Positions 15,854 through 24,129 of a stretch of 32,328 nucleotides of DNA are shown piece by piece. Location of the stretch: positions 1 to 32,328 of the forward strand of contig JAJUGS010000010.1 in NCBI GenBank assembly GCA_029265875.1. Reading direction: 5' to 3'. The stretch is from Prolixibacteraceae bacterium. Lineage in GTDB: Bacteria; Bacteroidota; Bacteroidia; Bacteroidales; Prolixibacteraceae. Made by a program: the position numbers and the translations under genes. Every line of letters begins with the position of its first letter. The first letter of the stretch is position 1. The notes below the pieces were generated by a model. That model was not told where the DNA came from. It did no database searches and saw nothing but the letters and a program-made list of their open reading frames with translations.

Positions 15854-17674
15854 TCAGAACACCTGCATTTTATGTAAATGGGTGTACCGGCCTTTCAATG
15901 CCAGAAGTTCCTCGTGAGTTCCCCGCTCTACAATTTTACCCTCGTGGAAAACGCAAATAAGGTCGGCATTGCGGACGGTTGAAAGCCGGTGTGCAATTAC
16001 AAGGGAAGTACGGTTTTTCATGAGGTTTTCCAGAGCATCCTGTACCAGTCGTTCCGATTCGGTATCCAGGGCCGAAGTGGCTTCATCGAGAATTAAAATC
16101 GGCGGGTTTTTGAGAATAGCACGCGCAATACTGAGCCGCTGGCGCTGTCCGCCTGAAAGTTTGCTGCCGCGGTCGCCAATAACTGTATCATAACCGTTTT
16201 CAGTTTCGATGATGAAATTATGCGCATTGGCAACTTTAGCCGCTGCTATCACTGCTTCCATAGTTGTGTTTTCAACCCCGAAAGCGATGTTATTATAGAT
16301 TGTATCATTAAAAAGAATGGCGTCCTGGTTCACATTTCCCATCAGGTCGCGCAGGTCATGCAGTTTTATATCCCTGATATCAACCCCATCGATAAGAATT
16401 TGTCCTTCAATTACATCATAAAAACGGGGAAGGAGATCCACAAATGTGGTTTTTCCGCTTCCCGACTGGCCCACCAGTGCAATGGTTTTCCCCTTTTCAA
16501 TTTTCAGCGAAACATTTTTCAATACAATTTTTTCATCGTATGCGAATGTTACATTTCTGTATTCAATTGCTTCATTCAATGTTTTTACTGTTTTAGCATC
16601 TTTTGCTTCCGGAATGGTAACTTCGGCAAGCAGGATTTTATCAATACGGTCCATCGAAGCGAGTCCTTTCTGGATACTGTAGATGGCTTGAGTAAAGGCT
16701 TTTGCCGGGTTGATGATCTGGTAGAAAATTCCGAGATAAATAATAAATGAGGCGCCGTTTAGTTCGCTGTGTTTCCCAATAATCAGTGAGCCGCCATACC
16801 AGACAACAATTATAATTACAAAAGTCCCGATCAGTTCACTCAACGGGTGGGCAAGTTCTCTTCTCCACATCAGGCGGTTCATGATACTGCGGTAATCACT
16901 CAGTTCTTGTCCGAACCGGTTATTCATCTTTTTTTCGGCATTGAAAGCTTTTATGATTCGTAATCCGCCTAAAGTTTCTTCCACCGTGGTAAGGATCATG
17001 CCCATTTTATTTTGCCCTTCCATCGACACTTTTTTCAGCGACTTGCCAATGCGGCCGATTAAAAAGCCAGCCACCGGCAGAACAAGAAAAATAAAAATTG
17101 TCAGGCTCGGGCTCATAACCAACATGGAAATCAGCAACACAATAATGATGACCGGATTTTTCAGAAACATGTCAAGCGATGACATAATCGAGTTCTCAAC
17201 TTCCGCAACATCACCGGTGATTCGGGCAATAATATCGCCTTTTCGTTCTTCTGAAAAGAAGGGCAGTGCCAGCCTCAGGATTTTAGCATAAATCTGTTCG
17301 CGCATGTCTTTTACAACTCCGTTGCGGATAAAAACTGCTTCGTAAGCCCCGAGATATGCAAATCCGACTTTCAGGAAAGTTGCAAATACAACAAACAGAC
17401 CGACCAGCAGGAGCGTCATTCCCGTTCCATAATCGTGTTTGATTAAAGTAACATAGTAGTAGAGATTATTTTTTATCACATCGAAATTGACCGACCAGGG
17501 CAAAAGCTGGTTAACATCTTCCGATAATTCAAAAAGAATTTCGAGGATAGGGCTCATCAAAGCCATCGAAAAAACAGTAAAAAGTGCTGAAAGCAGGTTG
17601 AAAAGAAAATTCAGAATCAACTGCTTTTTATAAGGCGGAATGTATCTTTTTAAAACTCCAAAAAACTCCTTCAT
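15854..17674 (-). CDS. ABC exporter, fused permease and ATPase (MsbA-like)
   Basis: This is a half-transporter of 606 residues that would work as a homodimer in the inner membrane. Residues 1-330 hold about six membrane helices of the ABC type-1 exporter fold. The ATPase domain has Walker A GQSGSGKTT, Q-loop, signature LSGGQRQR, Walker B ILILDEATSALD and the H-loop AHRLSTVR. Likeness to MsbA, the lipid A-core flippase, suggests lipid export, but peptide or drug exporters share the same plan and the neighbours do not decide it. purB lies 39 bases upstream on the same strand, so the two may be cotranscribed. Confidence 0.9.
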   Translation of the reverse strand: MKEFFGVLKRYIPPYKKQLILNFLFNLLSALFTVFSMALMSPILEILFELSEDVNQLLPWSVNFDVIKNNLYYYVTLIKHDYGTGMTLLLVGLFVVFATFLKVGFAYLGAYEAVFIRNGVVKDMREQIYAKILRLALPFFSEERKGDIIARITGDVAEVENSIMSSLDMFLKNPVIIIVLLISMLVMSPSLTIFIFLVLPVAGFLIGRIGKSLKKVSMEGQNKMGMILTTVEETLGGLRIIKAFNAEKKMNNRFGQELSDYRSIMNRLMWRRELAHPLSELIGTFVIIIVVWYGGSLIIGKHSELNGASFIIYLGIFYQIINPAKAFTQAIYSIQKGLASMDRIDKILLAEVTIPEAKDAKTVKTLNEAIEYRNVTFAYDEKIVLKNVSLKIEKGKTIALVGQSGSGKTTFVDLLPRFYDVIEGQILIDGVDIRDIKLHDLRDLMGNVNQDAILFNDTIYNNIAFGVENTTMEAVIAAAKVANAHNFIIETENGYDTVIGDRGSKLSGGQRQRLSIARAILKNPPILILDEATSALDTESERLVQDALENLMKNRTSLVIAHRLSTVRNADLICVFHEGKIVERGTHEELLALKGRYTHLHKMQVF

Positions 17675-17713
17675 GAAATTGGATTATTGTTGATTGGCAA
17701 CCTTTGCTGTTGC

Positions 17714-19060
17714 TTAAAAAATACCGGTATAATTTTGTGGTGTAATCTTTTTCAATTCTTCTTTTACCTGTTCTGAAACGTCCAATGTGTCAATAAAATT
17801 GTGAATTGATTGCTGTGTAATTGTTTCATTTTTCCGTGTCAGATCTTTCAGTGCTTCGTAGGGATTTGGGAAAAACTCGCGCCGCAAAATGGTTTGAATC
17901 GCTTCGGCCACCACGGCCCAGTTTTCTTCCAGGTCTTTTGCAATGGCTGCTTCATTCAGTAAAAGTTTGTTCAATCCTTTTAAAGTCGATTGCAGCGCAA
18001 TAAGCGTGTGGCCAAACGGCACACCCACGAATCGGGTAACCGTTGAATCGGTGAGGTCGCGTTGCAGGCGCGAAACCGGCAGTTTGTCAGAAAGCTGGAC
18101 AAACCCGGCGTTGGCAATCCCTATGTTTCCTTCCGAGTTTTCAAAATCAATGGGGTTTACTTTGTGGGGCATGGTTGACGAACCCACTTCGCCTTTTTTG
18201 ATTTTCTGTTTAAAATAGCCCATCGAAATGTACATCCAGATATCGCGGTCGAGATCGAGAACGATGTTGTTGATGCGCCGCAAGGCATCGAAAATGGCGC
18301 TGTGATCGTCGTAATGCGCGATCTGCGTGGTGTATTTCGACCGTTCGATTCCCAGCGAATATTTACAAAAATCATTGGCAAAACTCTCCCAGTCAATATT
18401 CGGATAAGCTACAAAATGGGCATTGAAATTACCCGTCGCCCCGCCAAATTTGGCAAAACAGGGGAGGGCTTTCAGTTGCTCCAGCTGAACATTCAATCGT
18501 TCAACAAAAACCATAATTTCTTTGCCGAGCTTTGTGGGTGACGCGGGTTGTCCGTGTGTTTTGGCCAGCATCGGAATGTCTTTCCATTGTTCCGCCAATT
18601 CCGAAAGTTTGGCAACCAGCTCATCAATCACCGGGTAGTATTCAAATTTTAAGGCATCCAGTATCGAAAGCGGGAGCGAAGTGTTGTTGGCATCCTGCGA
18701 GGTGAGCGCAAAATGGATAAATTCTTTGTAAGCTGAAAGCCCGATTTGGTCAAATTCTTCTTTCAGAAAATACTCAACGGCTTTCACATCATGATTGGTT
18801 ATGCTTTCGATATCTTTTATCCGCGAGGCATTTTCAACCGAAAATTCGCGGTGTATCTTCCGCAGCGCTTCTTTTTTGTCATTTTCAACGTTAGCAAGCT
18901 GAGGAAGCGGAATATCACAAAGCGCAATAAAATATTCAATCTCCACAAAAACACGGTATTTGATGAGTGCGTATTCGCTGAAATACTTCCAAAGATTTTC
19001 GACTTTGTTGCTGTACCTGCCATCAACCGGCGAAACTGCCAAAAGTGCATTCATTCCCAT
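17714..19060 (-). CDS. purB: Adenylosuccinate lyase
   Basis: PurB catalyses two fumarate-releasing steps of purine synthesis: SAICAR to AICAR and adenylosuccinate to AMP. The fumarase/aspartase superfamily signature GSSTMPHKVNPIDFEN is present, as are the catalytic-region motifs TSQDANNTS and KTHGQPASPTKLGKE. At 448 residues with an N-terminus ALLAVSPVDGRYSNKV it belongs to the E. coli-like long form. The ATG at 19060 (MGMNALL) and the one at 19054 are both possible starts. A good promoter lies upstream at 19112-19144. Confidence 0.95.
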   Translation of the reverse strand: MGMNALLAVSPVDGRYSNKVENLWKYFSEYALIKYRVFVEIEYFIALCDIPLPQLANVENDKKEALRKIHREFSVENASRIKDIESITNHDVKAVEYFLKEEFDQIGLSAYKEFIHFALTSQDANNTSLPLSILDALKFEYYPVIDELVAKLSELAEQWKDIPMLAKTHGQPASPTKLGKEIMVFVERLNVQLEQLKALPCFAKFGGATGNFNAHFVAYPNIDWESFANDFCKYSLGIERSKYTTQIAHYDDHSAIFDALRRINNIVLDLDRDIWMYISMGYFKQKIKKGEVGSSTMPHKVNPIDFENSEGNIGIANAGFVQLSDKLPVSRLQRDLTDSTVTRFVGVPFGHTLIALQSTLKGLNKLLLNEAAIAKDLEENWAVVAEAIQTILRREFFPNPYEALKDLTRKNETITQQSIHNFIDTLDVSEQVKEELKKITPQNYTGIF

Positions 19061-19111
19061 TCTGCTGATATTATTTGAATTACAACGAAATTACTGATTT
19101 TGTTTTTTGTT

Positions 19112-19144
19112 CAAAACTATCTTTTATCTGTTCAACTCTTCAAA
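19112..19144 (-). promoter_or_regulatory. Promoter of purB (TTTG-N21-TAGTTTTG)
   Basis: On the minus strand TTTG (19144-19141) and TAGTTTTG (19119-19112) match the Bacteroidota boxes with a 21-base spacer. The -7 box ends about 51 bases before the purB ATG. Confidence 0.5.
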
Positions 19145-19287
19145 AGAGAGGCGCAAAGTTAATAATAAACAGGGGTTTTTCAGAAAGAATGATATTGTTC
19201 AAAAATTATCAGGATTAATGTTTCTATCTTCGCTGCTGAACCTTCGTATTTTGACGGTGTTTATTGTGAGTTGAAAAGATTTTTGTG

Positions 19288-20058
19288 ATGGATAAAACAC
19301 GCGTTTCGGTTGTGTCGTATTTAAACAGCAGACCATTTATGTATGGTTTACAACATGCCGAAGTATTGAAAAAACTGGATGTTACTCCTGATATTCCTTC
19401 GAAAGTTGCCGCCAAACTGGCGTTTAACCAAACCGATATCGGGCTGATTCCGGTTGCCGGACTTGAGGACCTCGACGAATATTATATTATTGGTGACTAT
19501 TGCATCGGGGCGGTGGGAAAAGTAAAAACAGTTGTGATTGTTTCCGACGTTCCGATTGAGGAAGTGGATACCATTTTAATGGACTACCAGTCGCGCAGTT
19601 CGGTTTTGTTAGCCAAAGTGCTGGCAAAATTCTGGTGGAAAAAGGAGTTTACGTGGGAAAATACCTGTAACGATTTTCACAGAGTTTCGATTGCTGGAAA
19701 AACTGCCGGTGTGGTAATTGGCGACAGGGTTTTTGAAATTGAAAACCAATACAAATACCTTTATGATTTGAGCGAGGAATGGCTCCGTTTTACGGGTTTG
19801 CCTTTTGTATTTGCTGTTTGGGCTGCCAATAAAAAAATAGAAAGTTCGCTTGTAACTGAGTTTAATGAAGCCTTAAAGCTGGGAATCAGTGAAATCAGCC
19901 AAACAATCGATAACCTGCAGATTGAATATCCGGGTGTTGATATTGCCGGTTATTTCGCACAAAATATTAGTTTTGAACTGGATGAGCAAAAAAAGGCCGG
20001 CATGAAACGATTTCTTGAGCTGGCCCGAAAACTCGAACCTGTTGAAACTGGAAAATGA
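19288..20058 (+). CDS. mqnA: Menaquinone biosynthesis protein MqnA (chorismate dehydratase)
   Basis: MqnA removes water from chorismate to give 3-enolpyruvylbenzoate, the first step of the futalosine route to menaquinone. The protein has the family start VSVVSYLNSRPFMYGL, then the substrate-region motif IGLIPVAGLEDL, QSRSSVLLAKVL, and GLPFVFAVWAANK. The fold is that of periplasmic binding proteins, but there is no signal peptide, which fits a cytosolic enzyme. I prefer the ATG at 19288 to the track's GTG one codon earlier. The stop codon overlaps the NfeD gene start (ATGA at 20055). No other mqn genes are in the window. The result implies menaquinone respiration through futalosine rather than the classic Men pathway. 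Confidence 0.9.
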   Translation: MDKTRVSVVSYLNSRPFMYGLQHAEVLKKLDVTPDIPSKVAAKLAFNQTDIGLIPVAGLEDLDEYYIIGDYCIGAVGKVKTVVIVSDVPIEEVDTILMDYQSRSSVLLAKVLAKFWWKKEFTWENTCNDFHRVSIAGKTAGVVIGDRVFEIENQYKYLYDLSEEWLRFTGLPFVFAVWAANKKIESSLVTEFNEALKLGISEISQTIDNLQIEYPGVDIAGYFAQNISFELDEQKKAGMKRFLELARKLEPVETGK

Positions 20059-21452
20059 AAACACTGAATTTTTGGGGATTATTTTTTCTGTTGCTGATAA
20101 TGGCAACCGGAACCGGAGCAAAGGAAACCGGAGAGAAACTGGTTTACAAACTCAACATCAAACAAGATATCAGCAAAGCCACCTGGCGGCAAACCCGGCA
20201 GGCTTTTGATGCTGCTGACTCACTCGGGGCCGATATTTTTCTGATCCACATGAATACTTACGGCGGAACCGTGCTGGATGCCGATTCCATCCGCACAAAA
20301 ATCCTGCACAGTAAAATTCCGGTTTTTGTTTTTATCGATAACAACGCAGCTTCGGCCGGAGCACTCATTTCAATTGCCTGCGACAGTATTTATATGCGCC
20401 CGGAAAGCAGTATCGGGGCGGCAACCGTGGTGAACCCCACCGGTGAGGCCATGCCCGACAAGTACCAGAGTTACATGCGTTCCACGATGCGGGCAACCGC
20501 CGAAGCACACGGAAAAGACACGATAATTACAGCCACCGATACCATTATTAAATGGCGGCGCGATCCGAAAATTGCCGAAGCAATGGTCGATCCTTCGGTT
20601 TTTATACCTGGTTTGATTGACTCGGGAAAAGTGCTGACTTTTACGCCCACCGAAGCTATCGAAAACGGTTTTTGCGAAGGAACCGCCGAAAATATTGAAG
20701 AGGTAATGAAAAACGCCGGCATTGAAAAATATACCCTCGTTGAATATGAACCCACAACAATTGAACGGATAATCGGATTCCTTGTTTCTCCGTTGGTTTC
20801 GGGATTGCTGATTATGGCCATCATTGGAGGGATTTATTTTGAAATGCAATCGCCCGGGATCGGTTTTGCGCTCGGAGTTGCGGTGGTGGCGGCCATTCTG
20901 TATTTTGCCCCGCTTTATCTCGAAGGGCTGGCTGCCAACTGGGAAATCCTTGTTTTCATCATCGGGATCATCCTCGTTATTGTCGAAATATTTGTATTTC
21001 CCGGGTTTGGTGTAGCCGGAATCTCGGGGATTGTGCTGATTTTCGGTGGTCTGGTTCTAAGTCTCATCAACAATGTGAATTTTGATTTTGAAGGGGTTGA
21101 AATGTCGGCGGTGGCGGTGGCTGTAACCACGGTTGTATTGGGAGTTTTTGGCGGTTTTGTTGGTTCGCTTTTATTGGGGAAAAAACTTTTTACGGCGGAA
21201 TCGGGAGCGTTTGCCAACCTTTCCCTGCAATCGATTCAGGACGTAAAAGAGGGTTTTGTGTGTATCGAAAACGGTATGTTGGAACTAAAAGGAAAAACCG
21301 GCGTTGCACAAACTGTTCTCCGCCCATCAGGGAAAGTGCTGATTGAAAACGAAATTTATGATGCCGTTGCGCTGACCGGCTACATCGAGAAAGGCGACAA
21401 AGTGCTGGTTACTAAAGTGGAAGCCACACAACTCTATGTCGAAAAAGTCTGA
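20055..21452 (+). CDS. NfeD-type membrane-bound ClpP-class serine protease
   Basis: This is a long-form NfeD protein of 465 residues: signal segment (1-22), ClpP-like protease domain, about five membrane helices (230-390), and a C-terminal OB-fold NfeD domain. The Ser-Lys dyad is visible, with S100 in NNAASAGALIS and K136 in MPDKYQSY, close to S97/K138 of the Pyrococcus 1510-N protease. YGGTVLDA (69-76) forms the oxyanion region. Such proteins are usually paired with a stomatin-like partner that they cut; none is present in this window. Its start overlaps the mqnA stop codon, so the two are translationally coupled. The DUF1080 lipoprotein follows after 45 bases. Confidence 0.9.
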   Translation: MKTLNFWGLFFLLLIMATGTGAKETGEKLVYKLNIKQDISKATWRQTRQAFDAADSLGADIFLIHMNTYGGTVLDADSIRTKILHSKIPVFVFIDNNAASAGALISIACDSIYMRPESSIGAATVVNPTGEAMPDKYQSYMRSTMRATAEAHGKDTIITATDTIIKWRRDPKIAEAMVDPSVFIPGLIDSGKVLTFTPTEAIENGFCEGTAENIEEVMKNAGIEKYTLVEYEPTTIERIIGFLVSPLVSGLLIMAIIGGIYFEMQSPGIGFALGVAVVAAILYFAPLYLEGLAANWEILVFIIGIILVIVEIFVFPGFGVAGISGIVLIFGGLVLSLINNVNFDFEGVEMSAVAVAVTTVVLGVFGGFVGSLLLGKKLFTAESGAFANLSLQSIQDVKEGFVCIENGMLELKGKTGVAQTVLRPSGKVLIENEIYDAVALTGYIEKGDKVLVTKVEATQLYVEKV

Positions 21453-21497
21453 ATCGTTGCAACGATGCTGAATCGTGCAGGTTAATTTTGAAGGCAC

Positions 21498-22208
21498 ATG
21501 CGGATGTCAGAAACTATGAAACGATTTTATCAAACACAGAAAATATTTCTGCTGATTTTTATGGGAATTTTGCTGATAACCGGGTGTAAACAGCAAAAGA
21601 AACCGGCAGAAATAAAACCGGAATCAATGCAAACTGATTCTGTTCCGATCAGCGAAAATTCACTTTTTGATGGTAAAACCCTCGACGGCTGGGCTGTTAC
21701 GGAATACGGAACACAGGGAATTGTTTCGGTATCGGAGGGGAAAATTGTGCTGAATTACGGTGACGGTTGTACCGGGATTAACTGGCTGGGTGATTTCCCC
21801 AAATCGGATTACGAAGTTACACTCGAAGCCCGCAGAACCGTTGGCAACGACTTTTTCTGTGGCATAACCTTCCCGGTAAACGAACAGTTTTGCAGCCTGA
21901 TTGTGGGTGGCTGGGGCGGCCCGGTGGTAGGGTTGAGTTGTATCGACGGCGAAGATGCTGCCCATAATATCACCAAAACACTCAAAAAATTTGAAAAGAA
22001 CACGTGGTACAAAATCAGGCTCAGGGTTGATAATAAAAATATTTCAGCCTGGATTGATGAGGAAAAACTGGTTGATTTTGCATACAATGGCCACAAACTC
22101 TCGCTCCGTGCCGAAGTGGGGCTTTCAAAACCTTTCGGATTGTTTACCTGGGAAACAACGGGCGAAATCAGAAACCTGGCGTTGAAAAATCCTGCTATTA
22201 ACGAATGA
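21498..22208 (+). CDS. DUF1080-domain lipoprotein (3-keto-disaccharide hydrolase-like fold)
   Basis: This is a predicted envelope lipoprotein of 236 residues. The signal region ends in the lipobox LLITGC. After a short linker comes a DUF1080 domain, a concanavalin-like jellyroll, starting SLFDGKTLDGWAV and including DYEVTLEARR, NTWYKIRLRV and IRNLALKNP. Some DUF1080 proteins act on 3-keto sugars or bind glycans; no carbohydrate genes are nearby, so its ligand is unknown. Three ATGs (21498, 21504, 21516) are possible; the one at 21516 (MKRFYQTQK) gives the most typical signal peptide. The last codons and the stop come from a sequence resembling the repeat unit found at 23548, so the C-terminus may have been altered. 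Confidence 0.8.
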   Translation: MRMSETMKRFYQTQKIFLLIFMGILLITGCKQQKKPAEIKPESMQTDSVPISENSLFDGKTLDGWAVTEYGTQGIVSVSEGKIVLNYGDGCTGINWLGDFPKSDYEVTLEARRTVGNDFFCGITFPVNEQFCSLIVGGWGGPVVGLSCIDGEDAAHNITKTLKKFEKNTWYKIRLRVDNKNISAWIDEEKLVDFAYNGHKLSLRAEVGLSKPFGLFTWETTGEIRNLALKNPAINE

Positions 22209-22276
22209 TAATTAACGAATGGCGATTTTGCGATTTTCAGAATAATGATTAATCAATCATAACTAATCATTTATCA
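22197..22276. repeat. Degenerate copies of the 21-bp repeat and small palindrome between convergent genes
   Basis: ATTAACGAATGAT and ATTAACGAATGG occur 14 bases apart (22197 and 22211). They share their core with the tandem array at 23548. They are followed by an AT-rich palindrome (ATGATTAATCAATCAT). The first copy overlaps the end of the DUF1080 gene. The stretch may serve as a weak shared terminator for the two convergent genes. Confidence 0.6.
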
Positions 22277-23515
22277 TTACTTTTTCTTCTTTTTCTTCAG
22301 GTAATCCGCCTGCTCTTTTTCGTGGTCTTTCATCAGTTTTTTCCAGTTGTAGTTGGTATCGAGGCTGAAATCGACAATCTGATTGTACAAACCCATGTCA
22401 ACTTCCAGCACCGGGATTTCGTGACCCAGAAATTCTTCAATTTGTGCCAGTATTTCTTTTTCCCCGCTGCTGCAAAACGAAACTGCCAGCCCTTTTTTTG
22501 TTCCGCGTCCGGTGCGTCCAACCCGGTGAACGTAGTTTTCGGCCACTTCCGGCAGGTCGTAATTCACCACAATGTCAACATCCGGAATATCGATCCCGCG
22601 GGCACTCACGTCGGTGGCGATCAGCAGTTTGTTGATACCTTTTTTGAAATTCTCCATGGTGCGTGTACGTTCGGCGTGGCTCTTGTCGCTATGAATGGTA
22701 GTTCCCAAAATCTCAACTCTTTCCATGGCACTTTTCACCCTTTCTGCCCGCACTTTGGTACGCACGAAAACGAGAATTTTGGCATCGGGATGTTGACCAA
22801 TCAGCCTTTCGAGAAAAGCCCTTTTGTCGTCCATTTCGATAAAAGCCACCGAGTGCTCAATGTTTTTGGCAACCGGGTTTTTGGGTGATATCTGGATGCG
22901 GATGGGTTTATTCACCAGCGAATAAGCCAGTTTTTTGATGGTGGGATTGATGGTGGCCGAGAAAAACAAGGTTTGGCGTTTAACCGGTAAAAACCGCATC
23001 ATGTCCCTGATATCTTTGATAAAACCGAGGTCGAGCATGTGGTCGGCTTCATCCAGTATCAGTATTTCAATGTTATCGAGTTTCAGAAATCCCTGGCTGA
23101 CAAGGTCGAACATGCGGCCCGGCGTTGCCACCAATACATCGGTCCCCTGTTGCAGCGCCTCAATTTGCGGGGCCTGCTCAACACCGCCGTGTAAGGCTAA
23201 AATTTTCACGCCTGTATTTTCTGCCAGCGATATAAAAACACCCGCAATCTGCCGGGCCAGTTCGTGCGTGGGAACCATTACCAGGCAACGGATGTTGGTT
23301 TTCCGGCCGGTTTTTTTGGCCGATTGTATTTTGTTTATCACCGGGATGGCAAAAGCTGCTGTTTTTCCGGTACCGGTTTGGGCAATTGCCAGCACATCTT
23401 CCCCATTTAAAACCGGAGGGATGGCTTTAAACTGAATATCGGTTGGCCGGCGGAATCCCAGTTTTTCAAGGTTTGTTTTCAGTTCAGTGGAAATATGGTA
23501 ATCGGTAAATTTCAT
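22277..23515 (-). CDS. DEAD-box RNA helicase (RhlE-like)
   Basis: This ATP-dependent RNA helicase has the full motif set: Q motif RPTDIQFKAIP, motif I AQTGTGKT, Ia PTHELARQ, Ib TPGRMFDL, II DEAD, III SAT, then ATDVSARGIDIPDVD and the final HRVGRTGRG. At 412 residues, with only a short lysine-rich tail (YLKKKKKK), it fits the RhlE class, which acts in ribosome assembly, RNA decay and cold adaptation. It is a single-gene unit. A -7 box lies just upstream, and behind it stands the tandem repeat array, so its transcription may depend on that array. The lysine tail probably binds RNA. Confidence 0.93.
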   Translation of the reverse strand: MKFTDYHISTELKTNLEKLGFRRPTDIQFKAIPPVLNGEDVLAIAQTGTGKTAAFAIPVINKIQSAKKTGRKTNIRCLVMVPTHELARQIAGVFISLAENTGVKILALHGGVEQAPQIEALQQGTDVLVATPGRMFDLVSQGFLKLDNIEILILDEADHMLDLGFIKDIRDMMRFLPVKRQTLFFSATINPTIKKLAYSLVNKPIRIQISPKNPVAKNIEHSVAFIEMDDKRAFLERLIGQHPDAKILVFVRTKVRAERVKSAMERVEILGTTIHSDKSHAERTRTMENFKKGINKLLIATDVSARGIDIPDVDIVVNYDLPEVAENYVHRVGRTGRGTKKGLAVSFCSSGEKEILAQIEEFLGHEIPVLEVDMGLYNQIVDFSLDTNYNWKKLMKDHEKEQADYLKKKKKK

Positions 23516-23532
23516 TGGATGTGATATTTCGG

Positions 23533-23540
23533 CAAAGATA
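23533..23540 (-). promoter_or_regulatory. Possible -7 box (TATCTTTG) of the helicase gene
   Basis: TATCTTTG on the minus strand matches TAnnTTTG and lies 17 bases before the helicase ATG. The place where a -33 box should sit falls inside the first tandem repeat unit and shows no TTG, so any upstream contact would be with the repeats. Confidence 0.45.
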
Positions 23541-23547
23541 AAAGAAA

Positions 23548-23694
23548 GATTAACGAATGAAGAATGATGATTAACGAATGAAGAATGATGATTAACGATT
23601 GAAGAATGGTGATTAATGAATGAAGAATGGTGATTAATGAATGAAGAATGGTGATTAACGATTGAAGAATGGTGATTAACGATTGAAGAACCTG
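23548..23694. repeat. Seven tandem copies of a 21-bp repeat
   Basis: The unit is GATTAACGAATGAAGAATGAT. Copies 1 and 2 are identical, copies 3 and 6 read GATTAACGATTGAAGAATGGT, copies 4 and 5 read GATTAATGAATGAAGAATGGT, and copy 7 decays after 16 bases. Two subtypes arranged in mirrored order (3-4-5-6) point to unit duplication. There are no spacers, so this is not CRISPR. The period equals two turns of DNA. The array fills the space between the helicase promoter and the editing-domain gene. Confidence 0.95.
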
Positions 23695-23715
23695 AAATCG
23701 TGAAGACTGGAACTA

Positions 23716-24129
23716 TTACAACGACGCCCAGATTCTTGCCAGCGAATACCCCGGAGCTTTTATTTCGAGGTCGAGAAAATAGCCAAAGGGAGTTTGTGCA
23801 GTGGTGTAACCTGCATTCTGTAAACGTTTTTCGGCCAGGTTAAAAATTTCGCGGGTAAACTCAACCGAAGCTTTTGATTCGGAAAGATGGGCAAACGAAT
23901 GAAGAATGAGGCTGTTGCAGTTATTTTTCCGGGCGGTCCATTTCAGGTGGTTGACCAGTTTTTTTTCGCGGCTGGCAACGTCGAACTGTTCGTCGGCCTC
24001 TTCAACCTGGATAAATGCAAGAATGCTGTTGGCGAAAGTTTTTCCTTCGGTAATTTCTTCGGCTGAATCAAGGTTTCGGGTATTTGGGCGGTAACTGAAT
24101 TCATCAACAAACATCACCAATACTTTCAT
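23716..24129 (-). CDS. Free-standing threonyl-tRNA synthetase editing domain protein
   Basis: This 137-residue protein matches the archaeal threonyl-tRNA synthetase editing domain (tRNA-Thr_ED, with a D-aminoacyl-tRNA deacylase fold) over its whole length. In archaea that domain removes serine wrongly attached to tRNA-Thr. Shared landmarks are the N-terminal strand MKVLVMFVDEFSY, AFIQVEEAD (38-46), LHSFAHLSES with H81 at the position of the active-site histidine, and TPFGYF (113-118) followed by APGYSLAR. The lysine that follows the PFGYY motif in Pyrococcus seems to be Leu119 here, so activity is uncertain. Its ATG overlaps the stop codon of the haem-binding gene upstream (24126-24129). No synthetase is attached or adjacent. 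Confidence 0.82.
   Translation of the reverse strand: MKVLVMFVDEFSYRPNTRNLDSAEEITEGKTFANSILAFIQVEEADEQFDVASREKKLVNHLKWTARKNNCNSLILHSFAHLSESKASVEFTREIFNLAEKRLQNAGYTTAQTPFGYFLDLEIKAPGYSLARIWASL

Noticed and set aside
23548-23694. Possible CRISPR array or coding repeat
   Set aside because: Units are directly adjacent with no spacers. One minus-strand frame is open (IILHSLI repeats) but has no start or conserved product, so I treat it as a minisatellite.
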